Source: Bacillota bacterium
Lineage (GTDB): Bacteria; Bacillota; Clostridia; Peptostreptococcales; Anaerovoracaceae
Direction: 5' to 3'
Length of the DNA stretch: 64,000 bases
NCBI GenBank assembly: GCA_019420305.1
Contig: JAHZHL010000015.1
Coordinates: forward strand, 62,001 to 126,000
Shown here: positions 1 to 8,644 of the stretch, piece by piece
Position numbering within the stretch: position 1 is the first letter of the stretch
Layout: each line of letters begins with the position of its first letter
Program-made: the position numbers and the translations under genes
Notes under the pieces: generated by a model
Database searches by the model: none
What the model was told of the DNA's origin: nothing
The model's input: the letters and a program-made list of their open reading frames with translations, nothing else

Positions 1-603
1 CTCGCCCTCAGCATTGTCCTGGTAATTCTGTTTTCCTGCATTGTGCTGATCCTGATCAACGGCGTAAACCGCAGAACCTGGATCTCTCTGTGCGCGACCC
101 TCGGCGCTGTCGCTTTTGTCGGGCTCCTCTCCGCGGCGGTCATCTGGCTCGGGCCTGAAATCAGTTATGAATTCATGGAATACCTGCCGGAGCCCTATAC
201 GCGGAGCGACGCCAACCTGCTCTTTCTTTCCGAAATTCTGATCGGAGGACTGGGCGTTATCATGGATATCGCGGTTACCATTACAGCCTGTTCGGCAGAG
301 CTGATCCGAAAGGATCCATACATTTCAAGGAAAGCGCTCCTGCAGTCCTGCCGCCAGGTTGCCGATGATATTACCGGTACCATGATCAACGTGGTATTCT
401 TTACAAACATCGCTTCCTGTATCCCGGTGTTTATTCTGTCTATGAAAAACGACATCGGTTTTTTCACCGTAATCAAATACAACGCGTTCTTTGAGATTGC
501 CAGATTTCTGACCGGAAGCATCGGAATTATCATCACCATTCCACTGGCTATTTTCGCGGCGTCCGCATTTCTGAGAAAAGGAGGTGCCGTAAAATGCTCC
601 TGA
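1..603 (+). CDS. YibE/F-like membrane protein, C-terminal part (5' end outside window)
   Basis: The reading frame is open from base 1, so the gene begins upstream of the window; a GTG at 43 is an internal Val codon rather than a likely start. The visible part is almost all hydrophobic, with about four membrane segments. It has a polar stretch near GVIMDIAVTITACSAEL, where a run of Asp and Ser sits inside a membrane region. That layout is typical of the YibE/F family (PF07907), whose biochemical role is unknown. Its stop overlaps the next gene by 10 bp. Two neighbouring YibE/F-type genes are common in Firmicutes, so the pair probably works as one membrane complex. Family call from memory of the pattern, not from a search. 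Confidence 0.75.
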   Translation, partial: LALSIVLVILFSCIVLILINGVNRRTWISLCATLGAVAFVGLLSAAVIWLGPEISYEFMEYLPEPYTRSDANLLFLSEILIGGLGVIMDIAVTITACSAELIRKDPYISRKALLQSCRQVADDITGTMINVVFFTNIASCIPVFILSMKNDIGFFTVIKYNAFFEIARFLTGSIGIIITIPLAIFAASAFLRKGGAVKCS

Positions 604-1445
604 TTCTGGCAGCCGCTTTTGTGCTCCTGGTACTTTTCATCGGAGGGAACCGAACCGCGAAAGCGCTGGTAACACTTGCCGGGAATGCCTCCATTCTGGC
701 AGCTTCTGTCTTTGTCGTTTATCAGGGCGCGAATCCCCTGATTACCGCGCTGGTCTCCTGCCTGTGCGTAACCCTGCTTACGCTGTTTTATCAGAATGAA
801 GTCAACCAAAAGACCATTGCCGCCTTCTGGTCGGTAGCGATTGTTATCGCTCTTCTGATGGGATTTCTCTGGTATCTCGGCACATTTTCCTCCATACAGG
901 GCTTCCCTGTCGGGCAGTACGAGATAAGAGAGTCCAACGGGTATGCGCCGGAAATCGGAATCAACGTGTGCCTTTTGCAGATTGCCGCCCTTCTCATGCT
1001 GCTCATTGGCGCCATTATCGATACCGCGCTGGCAGTTACTTCCGCTCTTTATGAAGTGCATCTCAACAACCCGCGGCTTTCACGGAAAGAACTGTTTTTT
1101 TCCGGCATCTCTGTGGGAAAAGATATTCTGGGTTCAACGATCAACACTCTGTTCTTCATTTTTATGGCAGAATATTTCACATTGTTTCTGCAGTTCATGG
1201 AATACTACTCCTTTGAACAGATGGTTAATTCCAAAGAATTTGCCCAGGAGGTCATTTCCATCACCCTCTGCGGCAGCGGCTGTGTTCTGATCCTTCCCGC
1301 GGCGGCTCTGCTTGGCGCCTTCTTTTATCATCCTTCCAAAATGCTGCCCGCGCCGTTCCGGCGATTTTCAGCAAAGCCCGCGCGCCGAAGGCATGTACGG
1401 CACAGGAGAAAAAACACGAAAAAAAGCGGGGAGCGCCGCGTATAA
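594..1445 (+). CDS. YibE/F-like membrane protein, second subunit
   Basis: A 283-residue protein with seven or so membrane segments. A C-terminal motif (GAIIDTALAVTSALYEV) repeats the Asp-in-membrane pattern of the preceding gene. The ATG at 594 is preceded by AAAGGAGGTG and overlaps the end of the upstream gene by 10 bp, so the two are translationally coupled. The last 30 residues are very basic (Arg/Lys/His) and cytosolic, and their codons form the left arm of the terminator. YibE/F proteins have no established substrate; a transport or envelope role is inference only. Confidence 0.75.
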   Translation: MLLILAAAFVLLVLFIGGNRTAKALVTLAGNASILAASVFVVYQGANPLITALVSCLCVTLLTLFYQNEVNQKTIAAFWSVAIVIALLMGFLWYLGTFSSIQGFPVGQYEIRESNGYAPEIGINVCLLQIAALLMLLIGAIIDTALAVTSALYEVHLNNPRLSRKELFFSGISVGKDILGSTINTLFFIFMAEYFTLFLQFMEYYSFEQMVNSKEFAQEVISITLCGSGCVLILPAAALLGAFFYHPSKMLPAPFRRFSAKPARRRHVRHRRKNTKKSGERRV

Positions 1446-1466
1446 GCCGCGCGTTCCCCGCTTTTT
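1421..1466. terminator. Bidirectional rho-independent terminator
   Basis: An inverted repeat (AAAAAGCGGGGA with its complement TCCCCGCTTTTT) lies between the convergent YibE/F and thiolase genes. T runs follow the stem on both strands. The left arm lies inside the last codons of the plus-strand gene. Confidence 0.85.
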
Positions 1467-1501
1467 AATTTGAGTTTTTATGACGATAAAACGATTCGAA
1501 A

Positions 1502-2683
1502 TTACCGTTCTACGATCATTGCGGTACCCTGTCCTCCGCCGATGCACAGAGTAGCCAGACCTTTCTTCGCGTCTCTCTTAGCCATTTCATACATCAGAGT
1601 GATCAGGATTCTGCAGCCGGATGCTCCGATCGGATGACCCAGCGCAATCGCTCCACCGTTTACATTCAGGATGTCTTTGTTGAATCCCAGATCCTTGCCA
1701 ACCGCTACGGACTGTGCCGCGAACGCTTCGTTTGCTTCGATCAGATCCAGATCTTCCACTGTCATGCCTGCTTTTTCCAGAGCCTTTCTTGTGGACGGAA
1801 CCGGTCCGATGCCCATGATTGTCGGATCTACGCCGGCGGAAGCATAGGATTTGATGGTGCACATCGGTTTGATTCCCAGTTCATCCGCTTTTTCCTTGGA
1901 CATTACGACAACTGCCGCGCCGGAGTCATTGATTCCGGATGCGTTTGCCGCAGTTACCACGCCGCCGTCTCTCTTGAATGCCGGCTTCAGTTTCGCAACT
2001 TTTTCCATGCTGGATCCAAACTTCGGATGTTCGTCTGTATCGAAGATGATCGGATCGCCTTTTCTCTGCGGAATTTCTACCGGAACGATTTCATCTTTAA
2101 ATTTTCCGGCTTTGATTGCAGCTTCCGCTTTCTGCTGGGATGCTACTGCGAACTCGTCCAGTTCTTCTCTGGTCAGTCCCCACTGTTCCGCGATGTTTTC
2201 TGCTGTAATTCCCATGTGGTAGTTGTTGAACGCATCCCACAGTCCATCGTTTACCATCATGTCTACCATCGGCGCGTTGTTCATTCTTGCACCCCATCTT
2301 GCTGCCGGCATCGCATAGGCTGTTGCGGACATGTTTTCTGCTCCGCCTGCTACGATGATGTCTGCGTCTCCGGCTTTGATGATCTGTGCAGCCAGAGATA
2401 CTGCTCTCAGTCCGGAACCGCATACTTTGTTCAGAGTCATGGACGGTACTTCTTTCGGAATTCCCGCGTCCATAGAAATCTGTCTTGCTACGTTCTGACC
2501 CAGACCGCCCTGCAGCACAGTACCCATGATTACTTCATCAATGTCTTCCGGCTTTACTCCGGCACGTTTGATAGCTTCTTTTACGGCGATCGCTCCTAAA
2601 GTCCTTGCCGGTACGGTTTTCAGAGCTCCGCCAAAACTGCCGATTGGTGTTCTTGCTGCACCTACGATTACAACATCTCTCAT
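1502..2683 (-). CDS. thlA: Acetyl-CoA acetyltransferase (thiolase)
   Basis: Condenses two acetyl-CoA to acetoacetyl-CoA, or the reverse, in the cytosol. The 393-residue length is normal for the biosynthetic type. The nucleophile is Cys88 in NKVCGSGLRAV. The C-terminal active-site signatures GHPIGASG (His) and CIGGGQG (Cys) are both present. Two ATGs lie two codons apart (2689 and 2683). The Shine-Dalgarno GGAGG is only 2 nt from the first but 8 nt from the second, so I chose 2683, giving the usual MRDVVIVGAARTP start. The gene is monocistronic, with its own promoter and a possible redox operator upstream. No 3-hydroxybutyryl-CoA dehydrogenase or crotonase is nearby, so its pathway cannot be fixed from this window. 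Confidence 0.95.
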   Translation of the reverse strand: MRDVVIVGAARTPIGSFGGALKTVPARTLGAIAVKEAIKRAGVKPEDIDEVIMGTVLQGGLGQNVARQISMDAGIPKEVPSMTLNKVCGSGLRAVSLAAQIIKAGDADIIVAGGAENMSATAYAMPAARWGARMNNAPMVDMMVNDGLWDAFNNYHMGITAENIAEQWGLTREELDEFAVASQQKAEAAIKAGKFKDEIVPVEIPQRKGDPIIFDTDEHPKFGSSMEKVAKLKPAFKRDGGVVTAANASGINDSGAAVVVMSKEKADELGIKPMCTIKSYASAGVDPTIMGIGPVPSTRKALEKAGMTVEDLDLIEANEAFAAQSVAVGKDLGFNKDILNVNGGAIALGHPIGASGCRILITLMYEMAKRDAKKGLATLCIGGGQGTAMIVER

Positions 2684-2741
2684 TTTCATGTCCTCCTTAA
2701 AGTTTGCGCGTAATGCGCCAAAATAACTTTTGTCAGATTTT

Positions 2742-2754
2742 TAACCATTGGTTA
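2742..2754. promoter_or_regulatory. Perfect 13-bp palindrome in the thiolase leader
   Basis: TAACCATTGGTTA reads the same on both strands around one central base. It lies just downstream of the predicted thiolase -10 box, where a repressor site would be expected. A second looser dyad (GCGC-N5-GCGC) follows at about 2706-2718. No regulator can be named. Confidence 0.4.
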
Positions 2755-2771
2755 CTCTTGCTTTTTCTAAA

Positions 2772-2799
2772 ATATTACCATATTTTCTCAGAATTGCAA
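2772..2799 (-). promoter_or_regulatory. Predicted promoter of the thiolase gene
   Basis: On the minus strand TTGCAA (2799-2794) is followed after 16 bp by TAATAT (2777-2772), with a TGG extended -10. The start of transcription would fall near 2765. Confidence 0.55.
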
Positions 2800-2816
2800 G
2801 AGCTTTTGATAAAAAC

Positions 2817-2834
2817 CCGTTAATATTTTAACAA
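2817..2834. promoter_or_regulatory. Candidate Rex (NADH-sensing repressor) operator
   Basis: CCGTTAATATTTTAACAA matches the clostridial Rex consensus TTGTTAANNNNTTAACAA at all specified positions except the first two. It lies about 20 bp upstream of the predicted thiolase -35. Thiolase genes are known Rex targets in Clostridium. The consensus is quoted from memory, and no rex gene is visible here. Confidence 0.4.
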
Positions 2835-2854
2835 CTTTTTTCAAAGCCGCTAAA

Positions 2855-3787
2855 TTACTTAAATGTCGCGATATATTTTTCAATCATCTTCACCGGTTTG
2901 TACGATAGCTTCGCTTTGCGCAAATTCGGGATTCCCATGTCTTCCTCCCGGTTTACATATTCCGTCGAATCCGGCATATTCCGACAAAATTCATTGTTAA
3001 TTGCCTGATAAAGTCCTCTGAAATTTGTATTCGCCTTTTCAATATGCACGACGATTGTATCCGGACTCAGTCTGCCCCCGACCGTCAGTGCCTGCAGTTT
3101 TCCGTCAATCCGAACCGCGCCGCCCATATACCCGGCAGTCTCCATGCGGCGGAACACATCCGCCATCGCTTCCTCTTCCATTTTAAGCAGTTCCAGTTCA
3201 TGCCCGGAAGATTCCCTGCGCCGGTTCTGCTCACAGACAAAATCCATCGCTTCCTGCGCCATGCCGGATGTAAGCGGAAGATACTCATACGAATAGTTCT
3301 TTCGGAAATAATTCAGATGATTCTTTTTAGAATGATAGTCTTTTCCTTTCAGTTCAACCAGATCGCTGTGCCTGTAGACGTAATCGTAGTTGGCTCGGTC
3401 TTCTGAAAAGCACAGATGTCCCGGAAGCGCCTCTTCCAGCATCCCGATCATATGCCCCGGAATCAGCCTCAGCTGAAAGGAGTGCCCTTTCGCCTCAAAA
3501 CAGGCCTTGGCCTCCAGAACAGCCGCGCGCACACCCTCCGGTTCATAGACTCCGTCTTTTGTCAGCGGCGGCATGAGAAACGGCTCAGCCGAACCTTCGT
3601 CTTCCAGATTGCTTGCCCCCGCAAGCAACAGGTATCTTCCGGAAGGTTTCCAGCAGAAACAGTTGATAGTTCTCCACATATACAGAGAAGAGAAGCACAG
3701 TCCCGAAGTCTGATAGTCGTACCCCTTCAGATATTCCTCCAAAACCGTTCTGTCTTCTATGCGAACGCGGTTTTCGAATATAAACAT
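2855..3787 (-). CDS. DUF2156 domain protein (aminoacyl-lipid-transferase-like GNAT fold)
   Basis: A 310-residue soluble protein. The N-terminal part carries YQTSGLCFSSLYMWR, a motif I associate with PF09924 (DUF2156). The C-terminal part has a GNAT-like acyl-transfer pattern (AVRIDGKLQALTVGGRL, then IVVHIEKANTNFRGLYQAIN). This fold is shared with the cytosolic domain of phosphatidylglycerol lysyltransferase (MprF) and FemABX enzymes. Here there are no membrane helices, so the substrate is unknown. The ATG directly abuts the stop of the upstream isochorismatase gene and I see no good Shine-Dalgarno, so translation probably depends on coupling. Confidence 0.75.
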   Translation of the reverse strand: MFIFENRVRIEDRTVLEEYLKGYDYQTSGLCFSSLYMWRTINCFCWKPSGRYLLLAGASNLEDEGSAEPFLMPPLTKDGVYEPEGVRAAVLEAKACFEAKGHSFQLRLIPGHMIGMLEEALPGHLCFSEDRANYDYVYRHSDLVELKGKDYHSKKNHLNYFRKNYSYEYLPLTSGMAQEAMDFVCEQNRRRESSGHELELLKMEEEAMADVFRRMETAGYMGGAVRIDGKLQALTVGGRLSPDTIVVHIEKANTNFRGLYQAINNEFCRNMPDSTEYVNREEDMGIPNLRKAKLSYKPVKMIEKYIATFK

Positions 3788-4333
3788 TTATTTTACAATC
3801 GCGGAGATGGCTTTAAAGCCATCTGCCTTCGCGCCTCCCATCAGTTCGTAAAGGACGGATTCATAGGTGGTAACGATAATTCCGGCAGCTGCCATTCGCT
3901 GTCGGCTGCACAGATTATCCTGTTCCTTTCTGGAAGCAACACAATCCTGAATTACATACACGTTATATCCGTCTTCCGCCAGCTGCAAAGCGGTCTGCTG
4001 CACGCAAATATGCGTCTCTATCCCAATAAGAATAACGGTTTTCTTTCCTGTTTCCTCCAGAGCCCGTGTAAAATCCGGCTCTCCCATGGCGCTGAAGGTA
4101 ATCTTTTCGATGGGTGAAAATGCACCCAGCGCTTCGGCAACTTCCGGAACGGTAGGTCCCAGACCTTTTGTATACTGCTGAGTCACAAGCACTGGAATAT
4201 TAAGGATACGGAGTCCCTTGGCCAGTTTTACGACTGTCTCCTGCAAGACTCGCGCATCTGCCATAGCTGGCAGCAGCTTTGTCTGCAGATCAATCGCTAC
4301 CAGCACGGCGTCTTCTTTTTTGATCAGGCTCAT
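3788..4333 (-). CDS. Isochorismatase-family cysteine hydrolase
   Basis: A 181-residue single-domain hydrolase of the nicotinamidase/isochorismatase superfamily. The expected catalytic triad is visible: Asp15 (VAIDLQ), Lys77 (EKITFSAMG) and Cys110 (GIETHICVQQTA). The cis-peptide region lies before the Cys. The true substrate cannot be read from sequence; YcaC-like amidohydrolases look most similar. I chose the ATG at 4333 over the one at 4348 because GGAGG sits 8 nt before it and it forms a 4-bp ATGA overlap with the end of surE. This shows a coupled surE-hydrolase-DUF2156 operon. Confidence 0.85.
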   Translation of the reverse strand: MSLIKKEDAVLVAIDLQTKLLPAMADARVLQETVVKLAKGLRILNIPVLVTQQYTKGLGPTVPEVAEALGAFSPIEKITFSAMGEPDFTRALEETGKKTVILIGIETHICVQQTALQLAEDGYNVYVIQDCVASRKEQDNLCSRQRMAAAGIIVTTYESVLYELMGGAKADGFKAISAIVK

Positions 4334-5094
4334 TCTTCCAGCCTCCATTTCTTTATTTCATCCACCAGCTCATAGTCTGTCAAATCGTAATGCAGGGGCG
4401 TAATGCTGGCATATCCATCCTGCATGGATATTACATCAATATCATCAGGAAGACCTTCATAAACGACCGGGTTTCCTTCATACCAGTACTGCGTCTTCCC
4501 GTTCTCGCCGGTTTTTGGGCGGAACCACTCCTTGTACTCCCGCATCCCCAGCCTTGTATATTTTACACCCTTAATCTCCTCCTTCGGAAGATCCGGTGTG
4601 TTAATATTCAATACCGTTCGCGCGCTCATTTTTGAAAATCCGTTCCTGCATACACCGAGCGCCAGCTCGCAGGCCAGCTCAAAATGAGTTGCCTTATGGC
4701 TGTTTACGGAAACAGCAACGGAAGGAATTCCGCACAGCGATCCCTCAATGGCCGCGGATACCGTTCCCGAATACAGAGTATCCGTCCCCAGATTTCCTCC
4801 CAGATTAATTCCGGAAAAGACCATATCGATCTTAATTCCCTGATCGTTTAAAATCTTTGTCCCGATTTTTACACAATCCGCTGGGGTTCCCGTTATCGCG
4901 TAAGCTTTTACCGCATGTTCAAAGTCTGTTTCTTCCACTTCGATGGGCTTGCCCACTGTGATTCCATGACCGGACGCGCTCCGCTGCGTATGAGGCGCGC
5001 AGACATAGATTTTCGCGGCTTGAGACAACGATTTTACCAGATTCCGAATACCGGAAGCCTGTATGCCGTCATCATTTGTCACTAAAATATTCAA
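4330..5094 (-). CDS. surE: 5'/3'-nucleotidase SurE
   Basis: Nucleoside monophosphate phosphatase of 254 residues. The N-terminal MNILVTNDDGIQASG carries the metal-binding Asp8-Asp9 pair. APHTQRSASGHGIT supplies the conserved Ser loop, and VFSGINLGGNLGTDTLYSGTV is the conserved Asn/Gly-rich metal and substrate loop. The length is in the family's normal range. First gene of a three-gene operon; the ATGA overlap with the hydrolase follows. Confidence 0.95.
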   Translation of the reverse strand: MNILVTNDDGIQASGIRNLVKSLSQAAKIYVCAPHTQRSASGHGITVGKPIEVEETDFEHAVKAYAITGTPADCVKIGTKILNDQGIKIDMVFSGINLGGNLGTDTLYSGTVSAAIEGSLCGIPSVAVSVNSHKATHFELACELALGVCRNGFSKMSARTVLNINTPDLPKEEIKGVKYTRLGMREYKEWFRPKTGENGKTQYWYEGNPVVYEGLPDDIDVISMQDGYASITPLHYDLTDYELVDEIKKWRLEE

Positions 5095-5219
5095 TCTACC
5101 CAGTTCCCTTTCTGCAAAATCAATACCATACTTCGCTATTATATCATAATCTAATCGGTTTAAGAATTCCCTTTTTTATCCCGAAACAAAAGACGAAAAT
5201 TTCAGATTTTTCCCCAAAG

Positions 5220-5954
5220 CTATTTTTCTCCGTCTCCCAGAACCTTTCCGATGGAGTCATTAATCACCAGCGTAGCCTTACTGTCATACTGTGTCTGTGA
5301 TTTGTTAATCAAAATCAGATCCTTCCCGCGGAAATATTGAATCAGCCCTGCCGCGGGATATACCACAAGGGATGTTCCCCCGACGATTAGCGTATCCGCC
5401 TGTGAAATCGCGCGCACTGCTCCCGAAATGACATCCTCGTTCAGAGCTTCTTCATAAAGAACCACATCCGGCTTTACCACACCCCCGCACGCTTCACATT
5501 TGGGAACATTGCCGCTGCAGTTCGCCTTGTCCATGATGTAGTCCAGGTCGTAGAAAGCGCCGCATTCCATACAATAATTCCGCAGCACCGAGCCATGCAG
5601 TTCATAAACTTTTTTGCTTCCCGCCTTCTGATGCAATCCGTCAATGTTCTGCGTTACCACCGCCGACAGTTTACCTTCCCGTTCCAGTTCAGCCAGCGCG
5701 ATATGCGCCTTGTTCGGTTCTGCCTCTCGATAGATCAGATTATTTTTGTAATAATCAAAAAAAGTCTCCATATTATTCATAAAAAATGAATGAGACAGCA
5801 TCGTTTCCGGCGGCTGCCCATACTGAGATACCGCCTGATACAGTCCGCTCTCCGAACGGAAATCCGGGATATCACTTTCCGTGGAAACCCCCGCGCCGCC
5901 AAAAAAGACAATTCTGCCGCTGCGCGCAATCACTTCTTTTACTCTTGCATCCAT
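5220..5954 (-). CDS. cobB: NAD-dependent protein deacylase (sirtuin)
   Basis: A 244-residue Sir2-family enzyme that removes acetyl or acyl groups from protein lysines using NAD+. Visible motifs in order are the NAD loop FFGGAGVSTESDIPDFRS, the TQNIDGLH core, the catalytic His in ELHGS, a zinc site CMECG...CEACG (Cys pairs about 28 residues apart) and the GGTSLVVYPAAGL nucleotide loop. All key residues are present. The Arg/Tyr desuccinylase signature of class III is not obvious (the motif after GAGVS lacks it), so deacetylase activity is more likely. It stands between surE and a lipoprotein gene on the same strand. Confidence 0.93.
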   Translation of the reverse strand: MDARVKEVIARSGRIVFFGGAGVSTESDIPDFRSESGLYQAVSQYGQPPETMLSHSFFMNNMETFFDYYKNNLIYREAEPNKAHIALAELEREGKLSAVVTQNIDGLHQKAGSKKVYELHGSVLRNYCMECGAFYDLDYIMDKANCSGNVPKCEACGGVVKPDVVLYEEALNEDVISGAVRAISQADTLIVGGTSLVVYPAAGLIQYFRGKDLILINKSQTQYDSKATLVINDSIGKVLGDGEK

Positions 5955-5974
5955 CTGGTTCCTTCCTTTCCCGC

Positions 5975-6712
5975 TTACGAATCCAACGATTCCACTTCCC
6001 TGTACTCCTGCGGAATCTCGAAGAATTCCTCAGGCACATCGCCGTCCTGCAGTTTTGTAATGGTGTCAATTTTCGTGTAGATCAGCTGATTATCCTCGCC
6101 ATCCTTACCTTTCTGTTCCTGCGTCGTTACAATCGCGTACAGTTCACCGCCGTCATCCACAAGGTACCGCTGTTTGTACACATAAGTGTCAGTTTCAACT
6201 GTTTCACCGTCTTCTCCAAAGCCTTCCATCTCGAATTCATCCTGGTATTCATCATACGCCCAGTTCTTGCCGTCCAGCTCCATTTCGGAAGTTTTCACAT
6301 ACTCCAGTTCAATCTCTTCGCCGACCTCTTCCAGTTCATCTTTCGTGTATGCCTTCTGCTGATCGTCCACCGTATAGTACGCGTCCTTCGTCTCTATTTC
6401 ACGTAGGTTCACCTCAGATTCCCCTGTCGCCACGACAAACGTGCCGTCCTCGCTGCGCCCCTGCGCCATTACACTTTCCATCGGCTCCGAATTTTCTTCA
6501 TCTTCAAACTGCTCGGAGACATTCGCCTCGTAGTAATACACGGTATCGTCGCCTTCCAGCAGCTGGTAATATGAATCCGCCACGTGTCCGCCCTTCTTTT
6601 CGGCGGAAGGCGCTTCACCCGTGCCTTTCCCGCTATCCGTCTGCTCATCGCCGCATGCCGCTGTACTTAAAACCATAATCAGAATTAAAATGATCGCCGC
6701 CGCTTTTTTCAT
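5975..6712 (-). CDS. Lipoprotein of unknown function
   Basis: A 245-residue exported lipoprotein. The signal peptide MKKAAAIILILIMVLSTAACG has a lipobox (STAAC), so the mature protein would start at Cys20 and be lipid-anchored outside the membrane. The mature part is very acidic (many Glu and Asp) and Tyr-rich, with alternating beta-type strands such as GESEVNLREIETKDAYYTVD. It resembles LolA/LppX-type or DUF-class lipoproteins only in general composition; I do not recognise the family. It ends 20 bp before the sirtuin gene, so both may share a transcript. Confidence 0.75.
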   Translation of the reverse strand: MKKAAAIILILIMVLSTAACGDEQTDSGKGTGEAPSAEKKGGHVADSYYQLLEGDDTVYYYEANVSEQFEDEENSEPMESVMAQGRSEDGTFVVATGESEVNLREIETKDAYYTVDDQQKAYTKDELEEVGEEIELEYVKTSEMELDGKNWAYDEYQDEFEMEGFGEDGETVETDTYVYKQRYLVDDGGELYAIVTTQEQKGKDGEDNQLIYTKIDTITKLQDGDVPEEFFEIPQEYREVESLDS

Positions 6713-6779
6713 GTCCGCTCCTTTTCCCGGTTTGTTCCGTTATATATATGCCCTGTTTTTATGTATCCGTCCGCAGTTC

Positions 6780-8471
6780 TCAGAACAGCAGCACCGCCGC
6801 CAAATACAGCAGGAGAATATAGCAGGCTGTCACCGCGAATATCAGGTACAGCCGCCTGTTTTCTTCCAGCTCTAAAGCTACCTGTGCCGCCGTTGTCATG
6901 CTCACAACCGCAACCGCTGCGGCAATGAGAACCGCGCAAAGTCCGACAGTCGGAGAAACCGCAAGCAGGATCGCGGCAATCATCAGAATCACCGCGGGAA
7001 AAATATTCGCGGTCCCGCACGCTCCGATCACGTCTTTCACGGAGCACGAAGCTTTCAAAAGAACGCCTCCTCCCCAGAGAAGCGCAATCCAGAGCGCGTC
7101 GATCAAAATCCCGCACAGAAATACTTTTGCCCCAAATCCGAAAGGATCGCCTCCTGCGATCCAGGAACCGCCAATTCCCAGGGCTGCTGTAATCCTCCCC
7201 ATAAAGACAGCCGCAAGCACCGCAAGTACGATATCTTTTACCACGAAAAAACCGATTCCCGCCGCGAGCATTTCTTCTGACGCGGCTTTTTCGATTGTCT
7301 GTACCGGCGCTGAAAAAATATGCTTCATAAAGCCCGGAATGATTCCCCGCACCGTCCGTTTCCGCTGAACCCCGGCAGGCGCGACCTCCCCGGTGGGAGT
7401 TCCGCACGCGTCACAAAACGCGGCTCCTCTCGGCAGCTGTCTACCGCATGCCATGCAGAACAGCGCAGCGACTTCCGCTTCCCCGGTTTCCACGGTTTCC
7501 CCGGTTCCGCTCTCTTCCGCTTCGCCCCCGGCGCTTCTATCCTCGGGCCGCTCCTGCCGCTCCGCTTCTCCGCGTTCTTCCAGTTCCGGCGCCCTATATG
7601 CCGGCGGTTCCGGGATCACCCCACCGCCATCTGCTCCCGGCGATTCTTCCGTGCCGGCAACTTCCTGCGGCTCTTGTGATTCCCTGCGTACTTCCGATTC
7701 TTCCGCGGCCTGATCCTCTTCCGGAACAGAGTCCTCGAAGTCCTCTTCTTCCGGTTCCGGACGGAATTTTGCTTTCAGCGCCGCTCCCAGACCGGTTCGC
7801 CCCAGGAATCCCCTGGCAGGCTCCTCTTCCGGTTCCTCTTCTGTCTCATCTTCGCTTTCCGGCGCCGCGGGCGTATTCCAGGCGGTTGCCGGCGTGTTGT
7901 CCTCGGTTCTCGTCCCCTTTTCGCTTTGCCAGTCCGCCTCTTCTTCCCACTCCTCTTCCGCGTCCCACCGGCTGCCTTCCATCCGTTCCGGCCAGATCAG
8001 GACGTCGTCCTTGGACGGCTTTAAAACATCCGGAATTTCCAGCTCCAGCGGCTCATCTGATTTTTTTCCCGTTCCATCCAACCCCAGCGAAACACCGTCT
8101 TCCGGAATCTGTTCTCCACTGTCAGAATCCTCATCCACAAGGCCATAAGAAATTTCCTGCTTTTGTTCGGGTTCCGACTCGGATCGGAAACGGTCATCCT
8201 CCGGTTCAGACAGGTTCCGTTTTTCCATTTCCCCTGCGCTTCTCCCCGGTTTTACAAATATCATTGTCTGATCGGAAACCCTACTTCCGCTCTCTTTTCC
8301 AGAGTCCGCCGCACGCTCTTCTTCATCCATCCCCATCAGCTGCTCCAGATCCGTAACCGGCTCGGACTCTTCTTCAAACAGTTTCGCTTCAGAATCCACA
8401 ACCAGGGCTCCGCAGTTCTCACAAAATCTGGAATCATCATCAATCCTCGCACCGCAGTTTTCGCAATACAT
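6780..8471 (-). CDS. Zinc-ribbon membrane protein with long acidic linker
   Basis: About 563 residues. The N-terminus is a zinc ribbon (CENCG...CENCG, 12 residues between pairs). A low-complexity Glu/Ser/Pro-rich region of about 300 residues follows, then a second zinc ribbon (CMACG...CDACG) near residue 340, and finally five or so membrane helices (residues about 400-563). Zinc-ribbon plus membrane architecture is common among Firmicutes proteins without assigned function. Three ATGs lie in tandem (8477, 8474, 8471). GGAGG is 1, 4 and 7 nt away respectively, so I chose the last. Confidence 0.75.
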   Translation of the reverse strand: MYCENCGARIDDDSRFCENCGALVVDSEAKLFEEESEPVTDLEQLMGMDEEERAADSGKESGSRVSDQTMIFVKPGRSAGEMEKRNLSEPEDDRFRSESEPEQKQEISYGLVDEDSDSGEQIPEDGVSLGLDGTGKKSDEPLELEIPDVLKPSKDDVLIWPERMEGSRWDAEEEWEEEADWQSEKGTRTEDNTPATAWNTPAAPESEDETEEEPEEEPARGFLGRTGLGAALKAKFRPEPEEEDFEDSVPEEDQAAEESEVRRESQEPQEVAGTEESPGADGGGVIPEPPAYRAPELEERGEAERQERPEDRSAGGEAEESGTGETVETGEAEVAALFCMACGRQLPRGAAFCDACGTPTGEVAPAGVQRKRTVRGIIPGFMKHIFSAPVQTIEKAASEEMLAAGIGFFVVKDIVLAVLAAVFMGRITAALGIGGSWIAGGDPFGFGAKVFLCGILIDALWIALLWGGGVLLKASCSVKDVIGACGTANIFPAVILMIAAILLAVSPTVGLCAVLIAAAVAVVSMTTAAQVALELEENRRLYLIFAVTACYILLLYLAAVLLF

Positions 8472-8488
8472 CATCATACCTCCTTAAG

Positions 8489-8513
8489 AAAAAAAGGGCG
8501 AGGGCCTTCGCCC
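8489..8513 (-). terminator. Rho-independent terminator after the first LytTR gene
   Basis: On the minus strand GGGCGA and TCGCCC form a GC stem followed by seven T. It lies between the LytTR gene at 8645-9355 and the zinc-ribbon gene, so the two are separate transcripts. Confidence 0.85.
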
Positions 8514-8644
8514 CCAACCCTTTGCACGTCTCTTTTTCAGCTGCGCATATGTGACCATACATAACCGTTTTCACCACGCCGCCTTTTTAATTACATTATC
8601 AGGTTTCCTGTGTTTTGTCAAGAAATTCCGACGAATCCGGCTTC

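Noticed and set aside
1634..2599. Long plus-strand open frame opposite the thiolase gene
   Set aside because: It is the antisense of a clearly conserved enzyme, has no ribosome site and shows a Cys/Phe/Arg-rich composition typical of shadow frames.
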